Of a stretch of DNA of 64,000 nt, positions 45,001 through 55,946 are shown piece by piece. Each line of letters starts with the position of its first letter. The first letter of the stretch is position 1. Source of the stretch: Pleurotus djamor (taxonomy: Eukaryota; Basidiomycota; Agaricomycetes; Agaricales; Pleurotaceae). The translations under genes and the position numbers were made by a program. The stretch covers positions 21,088 through 85,087 of the forward strand of contig JAPEVF010000164.1 of the NCBI GenBank assembly GCA_029747585.1, written 5' to 3'. Under the pieces are notes generated by a model. It saw only the letters and a list, made by a program, of their open reading frames with translations. It was not told the DNA's origin and searched no databases.

Positions 45001-48000
45001 GACTTTGGGATCCAAAATAAGGTTAGCCTTCAACGTTACAACATCTGAGAAGCTTTACTCACTGATCCCCACCAGATTCTGAGCATTACCTGCGATAACG
45101 CCTCTGCAAATGACACCATGATCGAGGAGATCGCCGACCTTGTCTTGAAGTATAAGGGAGAAGAGAACCGGGTCCGGTGCTTTGCACATATCATTAACCT
45201 GGTTGCAAAGAGTCTACTGAAACAATTCGACGTACCCAAGGGTAAGAAACACGATGCTATGTCTACCGCCGAGAAGGAACTGGCCGATTTGGCTGTGGAC
45301 CTGGATATGGAGGATCTTCAGACACGACTCGAGGCAGGGAGGTCAGGCCAAGCTGAGAATGATGACGATGATATCCAGGGATGGATCGATGAGCTGGATT
45401 CGATGAGCGAGGGGGAGAAAGCGGCGCATCGGGAGGAGGTCCAACCTGTTTCCTTGGTTCTTGTGAAGGTAAGTCACTATACAAGTGTAGCGAAGAAAGA
45501 ACTCACCATAACCTGAGTAGCTTCGTAAGCTTTCCTACAAGATTCTTCATTCAACCACCATCCTCCTTCCAGCCTGGAAAAAGGTACTCGCAGCGCTTCA
45601 CTTGAAGGAGCGGGTAATGCCTCGCGATGTGACAACACGGTGGAACTCCACATTTGATATGCTTGACTTTGCGATCGAGTATCGTTCAGCGGTCCAGACA
45701 ATGACACAGCAGCATGAGGAGGCGTTGGGGATGTACGAGATGGCCAACAGCGACTGGAAAATTGCAGAGCAGCTGCGTGATGTCTTGCGCGTGGGTCCCA
45801 TCATTCCCAATGCCTCGATTTGGATGCTGACAAATACCTCCGTGATCACGGAATTGCTTCCGTTGCCACTGAATTTGATTCCGCTCCTCAACGTTCAACG
45901 TCAACCCTTATATCGGCTCCTCGCACTTCCAGATTCTTAAGGATGCCACTCTTTTCTTCTCTCGTGAAACACCCAACCTCGCCACTGTTATTCCTGCTAT
46001 GGATCATATAGATGAGAAGTTCGGATCGGATGCACTCAATCCAAAACTCCATTCGGCCATTAGAGCCTCTGTCGCGGTCGCCAAACGTACCTGCAATCGA
46101 TACTACAGCCGAACAGACGGCTCAGAGCTATATCGCATTGCTATGGGTATGTCATCCTTCCAGTTTCATTCAGTTTAGCTGATGAGGATCTTCGTTACAG
46201 TCCTCCACCCTCGCTACAAGCTTTCTTACTTTGAAAAGGCTGAATGGGATCTAGAGTGGCAAGAAAAGGCTCGTCAGCTGGTCCGGCAAGTCTATGAGAC
46301 CAGATATGCAGGGCTGGAAGTTCCTCCCCCGACGAGCGGGCTTTCAGAAAGCTCCCAAACACAGCACAGTTCCGCAGCACCGGTGCGTCTCACTCTGCCT
46401 GTGTGCCGCTTTGCTTGACAATCTTCTCTAGAAACGTACAGATAATATCTTCGACTCCCTTCCCGCACTCTCTGCTCCAATCGCGCGGGAACATCGAGAT
46501 GAACTTGAACGATACCTTAGCACAGACCCCGAAATGACAACCAATGTCATCCAGTGGTGGGTTGAGCGCCGTTCGATGTATCCCAGGCTGTCGCGGATGG
46601 CAATAGATTATCTTACAATTCCTGGTAAGCCCATTCCGTCCTGTCACTGCTTCGTTTGTCGCTAAAGTGAACTTGTCTAGCTACCTCCGTGGCCGTTGAA
46701 CGTGTATTCAGCCAGGGCCGGCTTCTTATCTCGTCCATACGCAACCGTCTTTCATCTCAGAGCACCCGCGCAATCCTCTGTCTGGGTCAATGGAGTCTTA
46801 TTGGTATGATTAAAGACAAGGACTTGACCAAAATAGCACAAATGCCAGATGTCGAGGGAGTCGGCGATGATAGTGAGGGTGAGTTTGATCCAGGACTTGG
46901 ATGGGATAAAATTGGCGTCGATGAGCTAGTTTAGATATATCATATGTCAATACTTACTACAGCTTTGATTGGTATACCATTGGTTTTAGTGTATTCTTAA
47001 TCCTTGTCCGCGCTCGCATTTCGAGCTCCTGACTCCTATTGTAAGCTCTTTGGGTAGTATAGCTATATCATGAGAACAACTGGGGATAATGGGACGCTAT
47101 AGCTTGCCGTACATATCCTGAGTAATTCTCTTGAAAATGAGCTCGGACTCAAGAGATTCCAACAACAGGAAGGTACCTTTATAATTCGCCCCAAGTTGCG
47201 AGACCCTATTTGCGGACTCTCAAATTGACTTAGAAAGGTCTAGGAGTGTCTTCGGCGTCGCACACTAAACCTGTTGACCCGTGGGTTACCCACAATGGGT
47301 ATAACCCATGGGGAACCCACCATATTCCAATACCCAACCCACAGATACCCATACCCATCGTGGTGGGTGTGGGTTACATGTGGGTTGGGTATGGGTTGAA
47401 CCAAAGATACCCATGGTTTACCCATGCATTTCACTAACTTCAACAAGTCGATTTCGGCAGGATGACGGTGAAGCCTGACCATCTTGTAAGTACGGCCGCA
47501 GCCTTGCTATTGATGTGTCGAGCGTCGAAAAGTCTCCGTGTTCGTACACACTTATCAGTGCATTCAATATATGTGTAAGACGCTCGAATGTGTCCCCTTC
47601 AACCAGATGAGAAGAGGTTGAAGGGTATGTGTCAAGAAACTCATCCCAGCTAGACACACCATCAGGTGGATCTGCTGCAGGAACGTACGGGGGATCTGTA
47701 GTCCCTGACCGTGTCTTGTGGGTGCGGGACACGGACTCATGAATAAGCTGCTGTGGCTGGATCTTGCGCCCCTTGCCCCTATGTGGCCTAAGCAGGAGAT
47801 AGCCAACGGAAGCACGATTGAGGTTGTAGACAAGCCATCAACAGAAGGAAAACATACCACCATGTCACACTATCCTTATTGGTGTACGAAAGTGAGGGGA
47901 TGGGAAGGTACTCAAGCAGGTTCCAAACACCCTTCAGGGATTCTTTTGGATGGATAGTAACCCACTGTCCATCATACCGTGTCAAACGTAGGCCCCGGTT

Positions 48001-49401
48001 GCTAGCTTCGTGCATCATCCATCTAAGCGACGGACCGAAGTTGGAAAGATCTGCGTTAGGACGATTCCCGCCACCGCTAGTAGAAATTTGATGGATAATG
48101 GTAGGCAAGGCAAATTGAGGCGTTAAACGTACATATCGGAATGTGTTCCAGGGAACCACACCTCTCTCACAGTTTCAGTATCTCCGGGTAAAGGTCCAAG
48201 ACCGCCGTTAACGTATTCAGGTTGGAATTTAACCCGTTTCTCATCGAGCGCTAGGGCATGACGAAAGGCGCAAACATGGCCCATCCCAGTAACAGTCTCA
48301 GGGAGGGATTGGCCGCGAAGAACTCCTATAGACGAGACCGTGTCCCTGTGTACCACTAGATTAGATGCTAGTACAGAGATGAGGTAGGTACGTACCAAGC
48401 ACCCACAAAATGAACTCGAACATCTGGGTGACACAATGTCTGCTTGAATTGCTCGCAGAGATCGTGCTCATTGGCGTCCGCCAAACCGGGCGACGTTGTT
48501 GAGCTTGTTGATGGCTGTGGCTGGTCGCGTGTGGTAGCATTGGTGACCGATGCGTATAGCTCGTAGGCACTAAGATTCACTTTAGCTCTGTAGGGACAAT
48601 ATAGTAAAGAAGCGAGCTCACAATGAAATTTGATTTTTATTGCCCTTATGGAGGAGCCCAACCTAACGAGCAAGCTGTTAAGCGAGCGTCACAGTGACTA
48701 AATGTATTGGTGGTTCACGGCACCTTATGAATCATACCGGCGATTACCCGAACCTGGTATGCTCCCCTAGAGAAACCTAGCCAATCGTTAGTCTCACAAA
48801 GGAGCAAAGACGTGAAACAAGAACTCACCGAACAGGTAAATTCGGTCACCAGGCTTGTAATTCTCGGACAGCCATTCATACGCTTCGTGAACAATGCGCT
48901 CGAAATTCCTATGCTATCCTCAATGCTTTGAATTCGATGGCGAAGGCTGGATTACGTACCAAGCAATCGCCATATCGATCGTATGGAACAAGAATTGTTT
49001 GAGGTAAGTAAACGAGAAAATCGACGGCTTTGCGTAAGTTCCGATGCCGCTGTTGTAGAAAGTTCGCTGTTTCTTGTCCTTCACCAGTCGGCTGTGCATT
49101 TCTATGACATTCGTGTTCTAGGGTGAGTAGGCCGAAGGGTAAACGACTAAATTCAGATGGGGGAAAGGAAGGAGGGACGTATGTTAGCGCTGAACTGATT
49201 TGCTGTTCCGTCGACGGATAAAACAAGGTTCCGAGCATCGTCGTCGTGCGGGCAGGGGGTTGGTGGTTGTAGAGGTCCTTCAAAAACATGGCCTGATTCG
49301 TCGAATATTGATGGATCGTCGGGATCGACTAGAGGCTCTGAGGGTTCAAAAGCGCCGGGCATTGAGAAGTTTGGCGGAGCTGGGTGATACGAGTTCATCA
49401 T
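42095..49401 (-). CDS. DUF2235 (Tle1-like) hydrolase domain fused to WD40 repeats, interrupted in an intron by a hAT element
   Basis: Start at 49401 (MMNSYHPAPPNFSMPG), many exons, stop at 42095. The N-terminal half is DUF2235, the alpha/beta-hydrolase fold also found in bacterial Tle1 phospholipase effectors: RNLVLSVDGTANQFS, NTNVIEMHSRLVKD, FYNSGIGTYAKPS, YKPGDRIYLFG joined by an intron to FSRGAYQVRVIAGMIHK (nucleophile elbow GFSRG at about 48777-48761), HFVGAWDTVSSIG, and VWFPGTHSDIGGGNRPN with the acidic residue and His expected for a catalytic triad. The middle has NKDSVTWWPHRGKGRKI, then SIARLRPYLQDG joined to DRLASERELGNA across the intron that holds the transposon. The C-terminal half (43057-42095 and upstream exons) shows WD40 blades: VFSPDGSVIVMTS, SGVLKVWKLDRPS, SGNVRVWCCQTW. 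Similar fusions are common in agaricomycetes; substrate unknown. The insertion may be spliced out, so the gene need not be dead. Confidence 0.78.
43636..43643 (+). repeat. Left 8-bp target-site duplication of hAT
   Basis: ACTTCAAC immediately before the terminal inverted repeat; identical to 47437-47444. Confidence 0.92.
43644..47436 (+). mobile_element. Autonomous-looking hAT DNA transposon, 3793 bp
   Basis: Terminal inverted repeats TAGTGAAATGCATGGGTAA (43644-43662) and its complement (47418-47436) are perfect over 19 bp and flanked by 8-bp duplications ACTTCAAC, the hAT signature. Both ends carry dense subterminal GGGTA(T)/TACCC motifs, probable transposase-binding sites (about 43666-43775 and 47275-47420). 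The element holds one multi-exon transposase gene on the plus strand. Perfect repeats and an open transposase point to recent movement. Confidence 0.93.
43828..46934 (+). CDS. hAT family transposase with BED-type zinc finger
   Basis: About ten exons. Clear introns include 44111-44161, 44526-44577 and 45791-45932; others follow VEVSE (GTATGT), FGIQNK (GTTAGC), LVLVK (GTAAGT), RIAM (GTATGT), SSAAP (GTGCGT) and YLTIP (GTAAGC). The N-terminus is basic and acidic low complexity (nuclear localisation likely). Then comes a BED-like zinc finger: FVCAAKGCGHKTH...STGNMRKHAVTC. The RNase H-like core has NFATDAWTSPNHRAFVAITV (first Asp) and ILSITCDNASANDTMI (second Asp), with CFAHIINLVAKSLL after it. The end is the hAT dimerisation domain: WWVERRSMYPRLSRMAIDYL, then ATSVAVERVFSQGRLLISSI and RNRLSSQSTRAILCLGQW. 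No stop interrupts the spliced reading that I can see; the N at 44950 lies in a splice acceptor. Confidence 0.88.
47437..47444 (+). repeat. Right 8-bp target-site duplication of hAT
   Basis: ACTTCAAC directly after the right terminal inverted repeat; matches 43636-43643. Confidence 0.92.
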
Positions 49402-51219
49402 GTACAGGAGCGTTCGTTATCGTTTTGAGGAGAGGTACTCCGAGGAACTACCTGCGAGAAAGACCCTACTTATACTCGGCGGATATGACATGAAAACGTG
49501 TAACGCCGGCCAGCGACAGAACTGAGAAATGCCGGTTCGCAATTGCATGTCAGGATCTGACTTTCCATGCTCTTAGTCACTCACAAGTCAGTCACGAAGG
49601 CAAAATTATACTCGCCTACAATCTCCATTTGACTATATTCAGGACCATCATGTACAGCCGAGCGGTTCGAAAGACAGCCCAGCGCGTTGATGAGATCTGC
49701 TTCTCCACGGGTCGAAAAAGAAGGGTAAAGACAAGTTGCAAAGCCGCTAGAGGACTGTATTATTGGAAGACACGGAAGGAGCAACATGAACGATCCATCT
49801 CACCCATTTGCTACCACTTTCCATCCCATCGTTAGCCAATGAACACCTCGCACTCCTGACCATCCATTCCATCATCCCATCCAGGAGAACATTATGAAGC
49901 GTACCCAGTTCGCAGAGTTGCTTGTCCGACCCCACGAAAAGATGATGCGATGGCATGATTCGTCCATTCGTCCGTCTTCACCGTATCTCCTCGCGCTTCT
50001 CTCGACGTAATCATTCCTTTCGCCTCGCCTTGATGTAGATGTGTCCTTCGATTTTTGTTTCACGGATTGCTCCTGGAACATTCTTGGTGTCGCTTTGGTG
50101 TAACTTTTCTCATGGCATTGATTACACCTTTACAATCCTAAGTTGAGTAGAGTCTAGACGCGATGGTTGCTGACTGTTTCTTACAGTGCATCTCCGATCT
50201 TCAAGCCTCGTTTTCGGTTTGGGGTCACCACCCTAATCTTGTTTTCTTGTTTCTACTTTCTCTTCGGTCGGGGTGAGCACCCTCCGTGCAATAAATGAAC
50301 CTAAACTTCGACGGTAAGACCTAAATTGGTACGAGGTTCACATTTGCTGGTTCCTGGAGCCTGTAGACGGGATATTGATACTGGTCACAGGCTAAATGGA
50401 AAGGAAGAGGGTGGTATCTGAGTCTTGAGAAGTGCGTCAGTCCATGATGACAAATGGAGAAAGAGATAAAGATGATTACGCACCAGTAGAGACACGCCGT
50501 ATACGGCCCACGCTACAGAATTCATGGATTGTGGGGATTGGGAGGACTGAGGGATGTCGAGTCGAATTGACGAGGCGAGTGGGGAATGAGATTGACAAGC
50601 GCACCGTGGGTTCACGCTGACTCTGAGCTCATAGGACCAAGGGTACAGGCACCATGAAGCTTCAGCGGCGCGGACATATTCTAGCCTTAATTTTGGGGTA
50701 TCATTCTTATCAACTCGGCCCCACGAAACTCCCGGTTCTGAAGCGCTTGAGAGCTGTAGATATGATCAGCCGCAGGTAACGCACTTGTTTACGGTGCTGA
50801 AGGGAACACCACACGGCACATCTCGAATATTTGATGAATCACGATGACTGGTCCGACCTACTCTACGTCGCCTAAGCCCCAAAGATGGATGCATGAAAGC
50901 TGTTGAACAGCCCATGGGGACCAGTGCCTCGAGTCAGCCTTGAGGTGATTCATGTTTCTTCCAGGGCCGAGAATAAACGTATCTTCATTGGAGGGCCATT
51001 CAACGGCGGGGAAATGGTAGCGCGTAGGAGGGTCATCCTGGAAAGACTGTGTCAGTTCTCGCTCGGACCGCAAGCTCAAAGAGAGTTCATCTGTGTCTGC
51101 CATTTGTGGACATATCAATGACTTTCGAATTTGATCTGCAATCTTCAAGAATGGATGATACGAGGCGTGAATTGGGCGTGAACGACATGGGCGGAGAAAT
51201 GAGACTTGAATTTCCCATC
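49402..51219. other. Intergenic region
   Basis: No gene supported. Pieces resembling the hairpin repeat of 21.6-22.4 kb occur at about 50737-50766 (TTCTGAAGCGCTTGAGAGCTG then TAGATAT, taken on the minus strand) and at about 50788-50804 (GTTTACGGTGCTGAAGG), but neither has both arms. Open frames here are short. Confidence 0.35.
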
Positions 51220-53060
51220 CTGAATGACGTCACCAAGCCAATTTAGCGCCTTTCAAGCGCCTGTTCAGTCACTTGTTACTTTTTCCCCTCCGATGTCCCT
51301 TGTTCGTCCCCGCGTCGACCAGGCTTGTTTGATCCAACGACTCGATACGTCCGAAATTTATGTCAGATCATACAACTAAATGTCTGTCAAAAACAAAGGA
51401 TTCGAAATCTGAACACGACCCCGAAACGCGCCTCCTTCAACGCATAATCAACGCACGCGGCACGGTACATCTCTACGCTGTCGTTTAACATGACGCATGG
51501 CCATATCAGTTCTTGCGTCTGGAATCAGAGTCTCCACTCATGGTCACGAAGGAGCGGCCGTAATTGTTGGAACAGCAGGAGAATGGACGTGGACTCTGAG
51601 AACGCCGTGAGTATGCCTTTGTACCCGTTTTCGTCCTTTGCCTTGATTCAGGCCCAGCTAGGACATCAACGTTTCAACGTTCAACGTTCAACCGACTCTT
51701 AGTACCCTGTGAATACGCCTCTGTGCTCCCTTTCATCCATCGTCATGACTTACGCCCTTCGCTGCCTCTAGACTTTACGCTACCGCTGCCGATTATGCGT
51801 TCAGAGTTCCTGCTACCCCGTACAACCTTCCGTCATCTGCTCACGCTGCGCGGATCATCGATGTCATTTGGGTGCTCTCCGCTGCGTCCCAAACTATCAC
51901 AGACCCGCACAACTATGCTGGAAGGAGTAGGACAAGACAAGCTCTCTCGGGTATGTCTTCCTATTGCAGGTCACCTGCCACCATATCGTCGCTAACCTTT
52001 CTTTTCAGCGTGTCCTCCGCCACTCAGCCGGCAAGGCTGTACCTCGCAGCTGAGCGCACGGCTGAAGCATGAAGGAGCCTGAAGACCCGAATCGCGTATG
52101 CACAAGGAAACGGAGCGACTGGCCTGCATACCGATTGCTGTCGCTCAGGTCTGGCAATCGGCCGTGGATGACTGGTCAGTCGGAGGTTAACGAACCGCAG
52201 TAAGTATACGCTTCTGCGTCTCTTCGCATCCGTCATCTTGACCATATCATACTCCTCCTAGACCCAGAGATTTTTAGCAACAGGTCTTCGGGAAAGTACG
52301 TCATGTCGCTTCGTGACATCTCCATCCGCTGACGCTGCTCCTTGATAGCTCGTCTCGGTGAGCATCTCAGCTGTCTTTATGCAGCTCTGGGCCGTTCCTA
52401 CGCTTGCGGAGGAGGAAGGTTTGCTCGGTTGACGTTCTTGATTTTTCGGCTTTGGGTTCGTTTCCCCCACTATATATTCCCTCTCACCGCTCGCTTATCT
52501 TTACCCTCATCTCCTCTCTCTCCCCCTCCAGCGTACGCACTTCGCAGGCACCTTAGCTTCGCTCGACATCGCTGCCGTAGACCATCAAGACAGCTAGCAC
52601 CTCCGCTTCTGACTATTCCATGTGGATATGTCCACCCCCGCGAGGAACCTTCCGTTGTACCTCACCATCGCGGTGCTCTTCCCTGTCGTATGACCTTCCG
52701 CCGTCTTCCAAGTTTATACACATCCTGACGATACATTGGTTTCGTTTCAGACTGGGAAATGCCTACCCTTGCTTCCCTCCCTATGTCTACGCCCAATACC
52801 AATACCCGTCAATCGTTTGCTTGCATGTGCTTCCTCCTTGCCCGTCAATGCCATCAAAATTTCTTCGAAAGCTGTTGGTTGAGTAGTCAGTGCATGAGGA
52901 GACTGGTATTCGGTACATGGTATGTTGGCGCCGCCTGCTCCGTCGCCTTCTTCGCCCCTTGCGCAAACCAAGCTAATACCCCGTCCATCTCCCAGGACAC
53001 TGTAACTATACCTCCACCGGCATCGGTGATTCCCATCGTAGTATCGTCGACAAGATAGAC
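51220..53060 (+). repeat. Dispersed family R1, copy F
   Basis: TGACGTCA at 51225-51232 followed by TTTAGCGCC, CGACCAGGCTTGTTTGATCC (as in copy G) and GAACGCCGTGAGTATGCC with an intron-like stretch ending in CAG near 51650. Further on are more GTAAGT/GTATGT...CAG patterns (51950-52010, 52200-52262). The 3' part is more diverged from copies B-D, and I cannot place its end; 53060 is approximate. Confidence 0.5.
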
Positions 53061-53505
53061 GGTGCTTGGTCTCGTTCGTTGATTGATTTTCGTAATAATT
53101 TGGTCGTACTTTGGGTATACTCTAGAGTAGTGGGTTGCCGTTATTCTTCTGTGTGTCGATTCAACCGCTTCTTTACTCTATATAATGAACAATTTCGAAC
53201 TAGACTTGTATGATCAGGCGGCAACTGGTTTTCTTTTCTCTATTCTCTTTTCTCTTCTCCCTTGATTCTCGCCGCTCAATTTCGGTCCAGCGTGCTGTTT
53301 CGATGGATGATGGATTCTTCGGGATCAGTGGATGGGACGAAGACTGATTTTCGTGTCTTCCTTCTCGCTCCTTGACGTATGGTCCCNAATGCTTTGGTTC
53401 TTTTTGTGTCTCCCGTTTCGACAACCCAGGCAAACTTGAACTTGAATCGTCCGTGTCGAGACTGAAATTGAAATATTACTTCGCAAGTCGCCTCTTCGCT
53501 CTCCA

Positions 53506-54192
53506 CACAGCGTGCGGCGATTGGAATAACTGAGGATGAACGGGATATGGTATTGGTACCAAATAAAGCGTGGTTTTTCTGAGGGAAAACCATTGGTGGC
53601 CAAAAAGAAAAACTAATTAGTAAATAAATTATTTACCGAAGGGAATAACTCATGGAATTCGGGTTGTTTATATTCGTGGGAACTCAAAGGGAGACTTATC
53701 GTTTATCAGTGCGATTAAGTCAGTAAAATCAATTGGATTTCCGGTGCATATGCCAGTTGAGAAACAATTAGAATTCCGATTGCTTTATTCTAAGATATGA
53801 AAGGGGTTTATCTGGACATAACCTCAAAGATATTCCCAATCCCAGCCAAAATCCGGAATATCTCCAGATAATCGAAAGGAATTATGGGATCTCATTTTCT
53901 TTGAAAAAGATAACGCAATCGGAATTCTAATTGTTTCCCAACTGGCATATGCACCGGAAATCCAATTGATTTTACTGACTTAATCGCACTGATAAACGAT
54001 AAGTCTCCCTTTGAGTTCCCACGAATATAAACAACCCGAATTCCATGAGTTATTCCCTTCGGTAAATAATTTATTTACTAATTAGTTTTTCTTTTTGGCC
54101 ACCAATGGTTTTCCCTCAGAAAAACCACGCTTTATTCGGTACCAATACAATATCCCGTTCATCTTCAGTTATTCCAATCGCCGTACGCTGTG
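53506..54192. mobile_element. 687-bp foldback / MITE-like element
   Basis: The left arm, 53506 to about 53783, is the inverted copy of the right arm, about 53911-54192. The outer bases are CACAGCGT(G/A)CGGCG. The arms differ at only a few positions (for example GGTACCAAATAAAGC against GGTACCGAATAAAGC). The central 130 bp are single-copy. No transposase is encoded, and open frames in the arms are mirror images of each other (53325-53603 minus and 54095 onward plus). No convincing target duplication is seen. It is unrelated in sequence to the large foldback at 10-13 kb. Confidence 0.8.
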
Positions 54193-54871
54193 CCACGGCT
54201 GCGTTCGAAGCTTGTCACATGTCTCCTCATGTGCATTTCTGGTCTCGGATTGCTCTACTTTCGTGCCTTTATTTCTGGACTCTTGGCTGTTTTTCTCGTT
54301 TCTCTGCTCCCTCACGCGACTCAGTCCTTGGACAACCGTCTTTGGAAGGAAGGGAATCAGGCCTGTGTGGCACATTTCATGTTTTCTTGGTTCCTTCCTA
54401 ACGTCTAATTCGATTCTTCCCCAAGAACTCAAGGCTCTCCACAAGCCTTCGCTCCAGACTTCCACCTCTAGCGAGTCCTTCGAAGAATAAGAACACCGAC
54501 AAATTTGATGTTACTCTGCGTAGACAACTCAGTCTCAACTCAGTCTTGAGCTTCGGTTTTCGCTGCTGTGATATCTACATCTAGACCTGTGCGCCTACAA
54601 TTCGAAGACCTAGAGTGACTATCTATTTCTCAACAGACTCAGAGCGCAGTGAAGTTCTTACATCTCAATCCAGAAATTCTGATGCACAGCAGATAGCGGA
54701 ACTCAAGGGGCTTGCTTGGTGTTCGCTCAACACTCAGCATTCTATTGGAATACACCAATTCAAATTTCAAGTAACCCATGCTCTGCCAACGCTTCTATCT
54801 CATCACAATCCGCTCGCACCTCTAGCTGTGCGATCACACAAGTGACCGAAGTCAAGATGGTAGCTATGGCT
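54193..54871. other. Upstream region of BTB paralog 3
   Basis: The part from about 54500 is similar to the upstream region of BTB paralog 2 (see 35729-38198). The rest shows no gene. Confidence 0.4.
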
Positions 54872-54881
54872 TATAAGTACT
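54872..54881 (+). promoter_or_regulatory. TATA element of BTB paralog 3
   Basis: TATAAGTACT, followed by TCGCTGG, 89 bp before the ATG at 54961; the same element precedes paralogs 1 and 2. Confidence 0.65.
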
Positions 54882-54960
54882 TCGCTGGTTGAACACTGTC
54901 ATTCATCTGACTATCACTCTATAAACAGATACACAGCCTCCAATATTCCAATCAACCATA

Positions 54961-55946
54961 ATGTCCTCCTCAACTGACTCGCCCACTCCCGCGACCCATC
55001 CATTCAATAACCCAAAAGCCGATCTCATCCTCCGCTCCTCCGATAACGTCGAATTCCGAGTCTTCAAGACAATCCTCTTGCTGTCGTCGCCCGTATTCGA
55101 AACAATGCTAGACCTTCCCTTTACCGATCGCGACGCAACCAAAGAACCGACTCCAGTCTTTCCTCTCGAAGAATCCTCCGTCATCCTCGATTCCATTCTG
55201 CGATTTTGTTATCCTGGAGATAATCCGAGCATTCCGGACGTCGAGACTCTCGAATTGTTGGTGCCCGTTGCGGATAAATATTGCCTCGACGCAGTCGTGC
55301 GTTGTCTGGAAGCACATTATATTTCCATTTGCGGAAAAATCATCCAGAACCAGCCCTTGGAGGCCTTGGTGGTAGCTTGCCGTCACGGCTGGAGTAATCT
55401 TGCACAGAAAGTCGCCGAAGCCTCCCTTTACTTCACTGTTGACGAGTTGATACGCCTATCATACTGCTTGGGCCTCGACCATGGCGGTATTGGATCTACG
55501 GCATTCTTGAGACTACTGAAGTATCACCTGCAAATACGTTACAAGTTAACCAAGGCAACAGCGGATAAGAAAGCATTGGGGGTACATATTTATTTTCGCA
55601 GTGACCATCAATGTGAGTGGGTCTACATCGACACCCCGGGCCAGCATGTGCCTCAGTCGTGGGCGACATATGTGACACATCTGGCTGAGGAGATGTCTTC
55701 GAGTGCTCCGCTGCGGGTCTTGCAAGAGGCATTGTCCAATCCAATGAAGGGCTTGTCCACCAACTGTGCGAGGTGCTTGGACAAAGAAATACGTTCTTCG
55801 GTGGAGCAGTTTCACGAGGTATTGAAGAAGAGGGTGTTGGGTGTGATAGAAGATGTGAGTGCTGGCTTAATCTTCGACACCGCCGAATCGAACTTAGACT
55901 CACGCGACTGCATTTGGTACAGGCAGAGGGTTCGAGGATACTGTAG
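54961..55946 (+). CDS. BTB/POZ-domain protein (paralog 3)
   Basis: Starts MSSSTDSPTPATHPFNNPKA, then the BTB domain with LILRSSDNVEFRVFKTILLL, SSPVFETMLDLPF, ILRFCYPGDNPS and LLVPVADKYCLDAVV. The C-terminal region has VVACRHGWSNLAQKVAEASL, YFTVDELIRL and NPMKGLSTNCARC. The unspliced frame runs to 55956, but a GTGAGT...TACAG intron (55855-55922, 68 bp) gives the end DAEGSRIL with a TAG at 55944-55946, matching paralog 2. About 305 residues. Function beyond protein-protein interaction is unknown. Confidence 0.85.

Larger units (their letters stand above)
43623..47479 (-). other. Intron of the DUF2235-WD40 gene containing the hAT element
   Basis: Donor GTCAGG begins at 47479 and acceptor CTCTTTTAG ends at 43623. 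Removing the 3793-bp transposon and one 8-bp target copy leaves exactly 56 bp, the normal intron size in this genome, and the exons join in frame as LQDG-DRLASERELG. Confidence 0.75.

Noticed and set aside
50737..50804. Additional hairpin repeat units
   Set aside because: Parts of single arms are recognisable, but neither candidate forms the complete stem.
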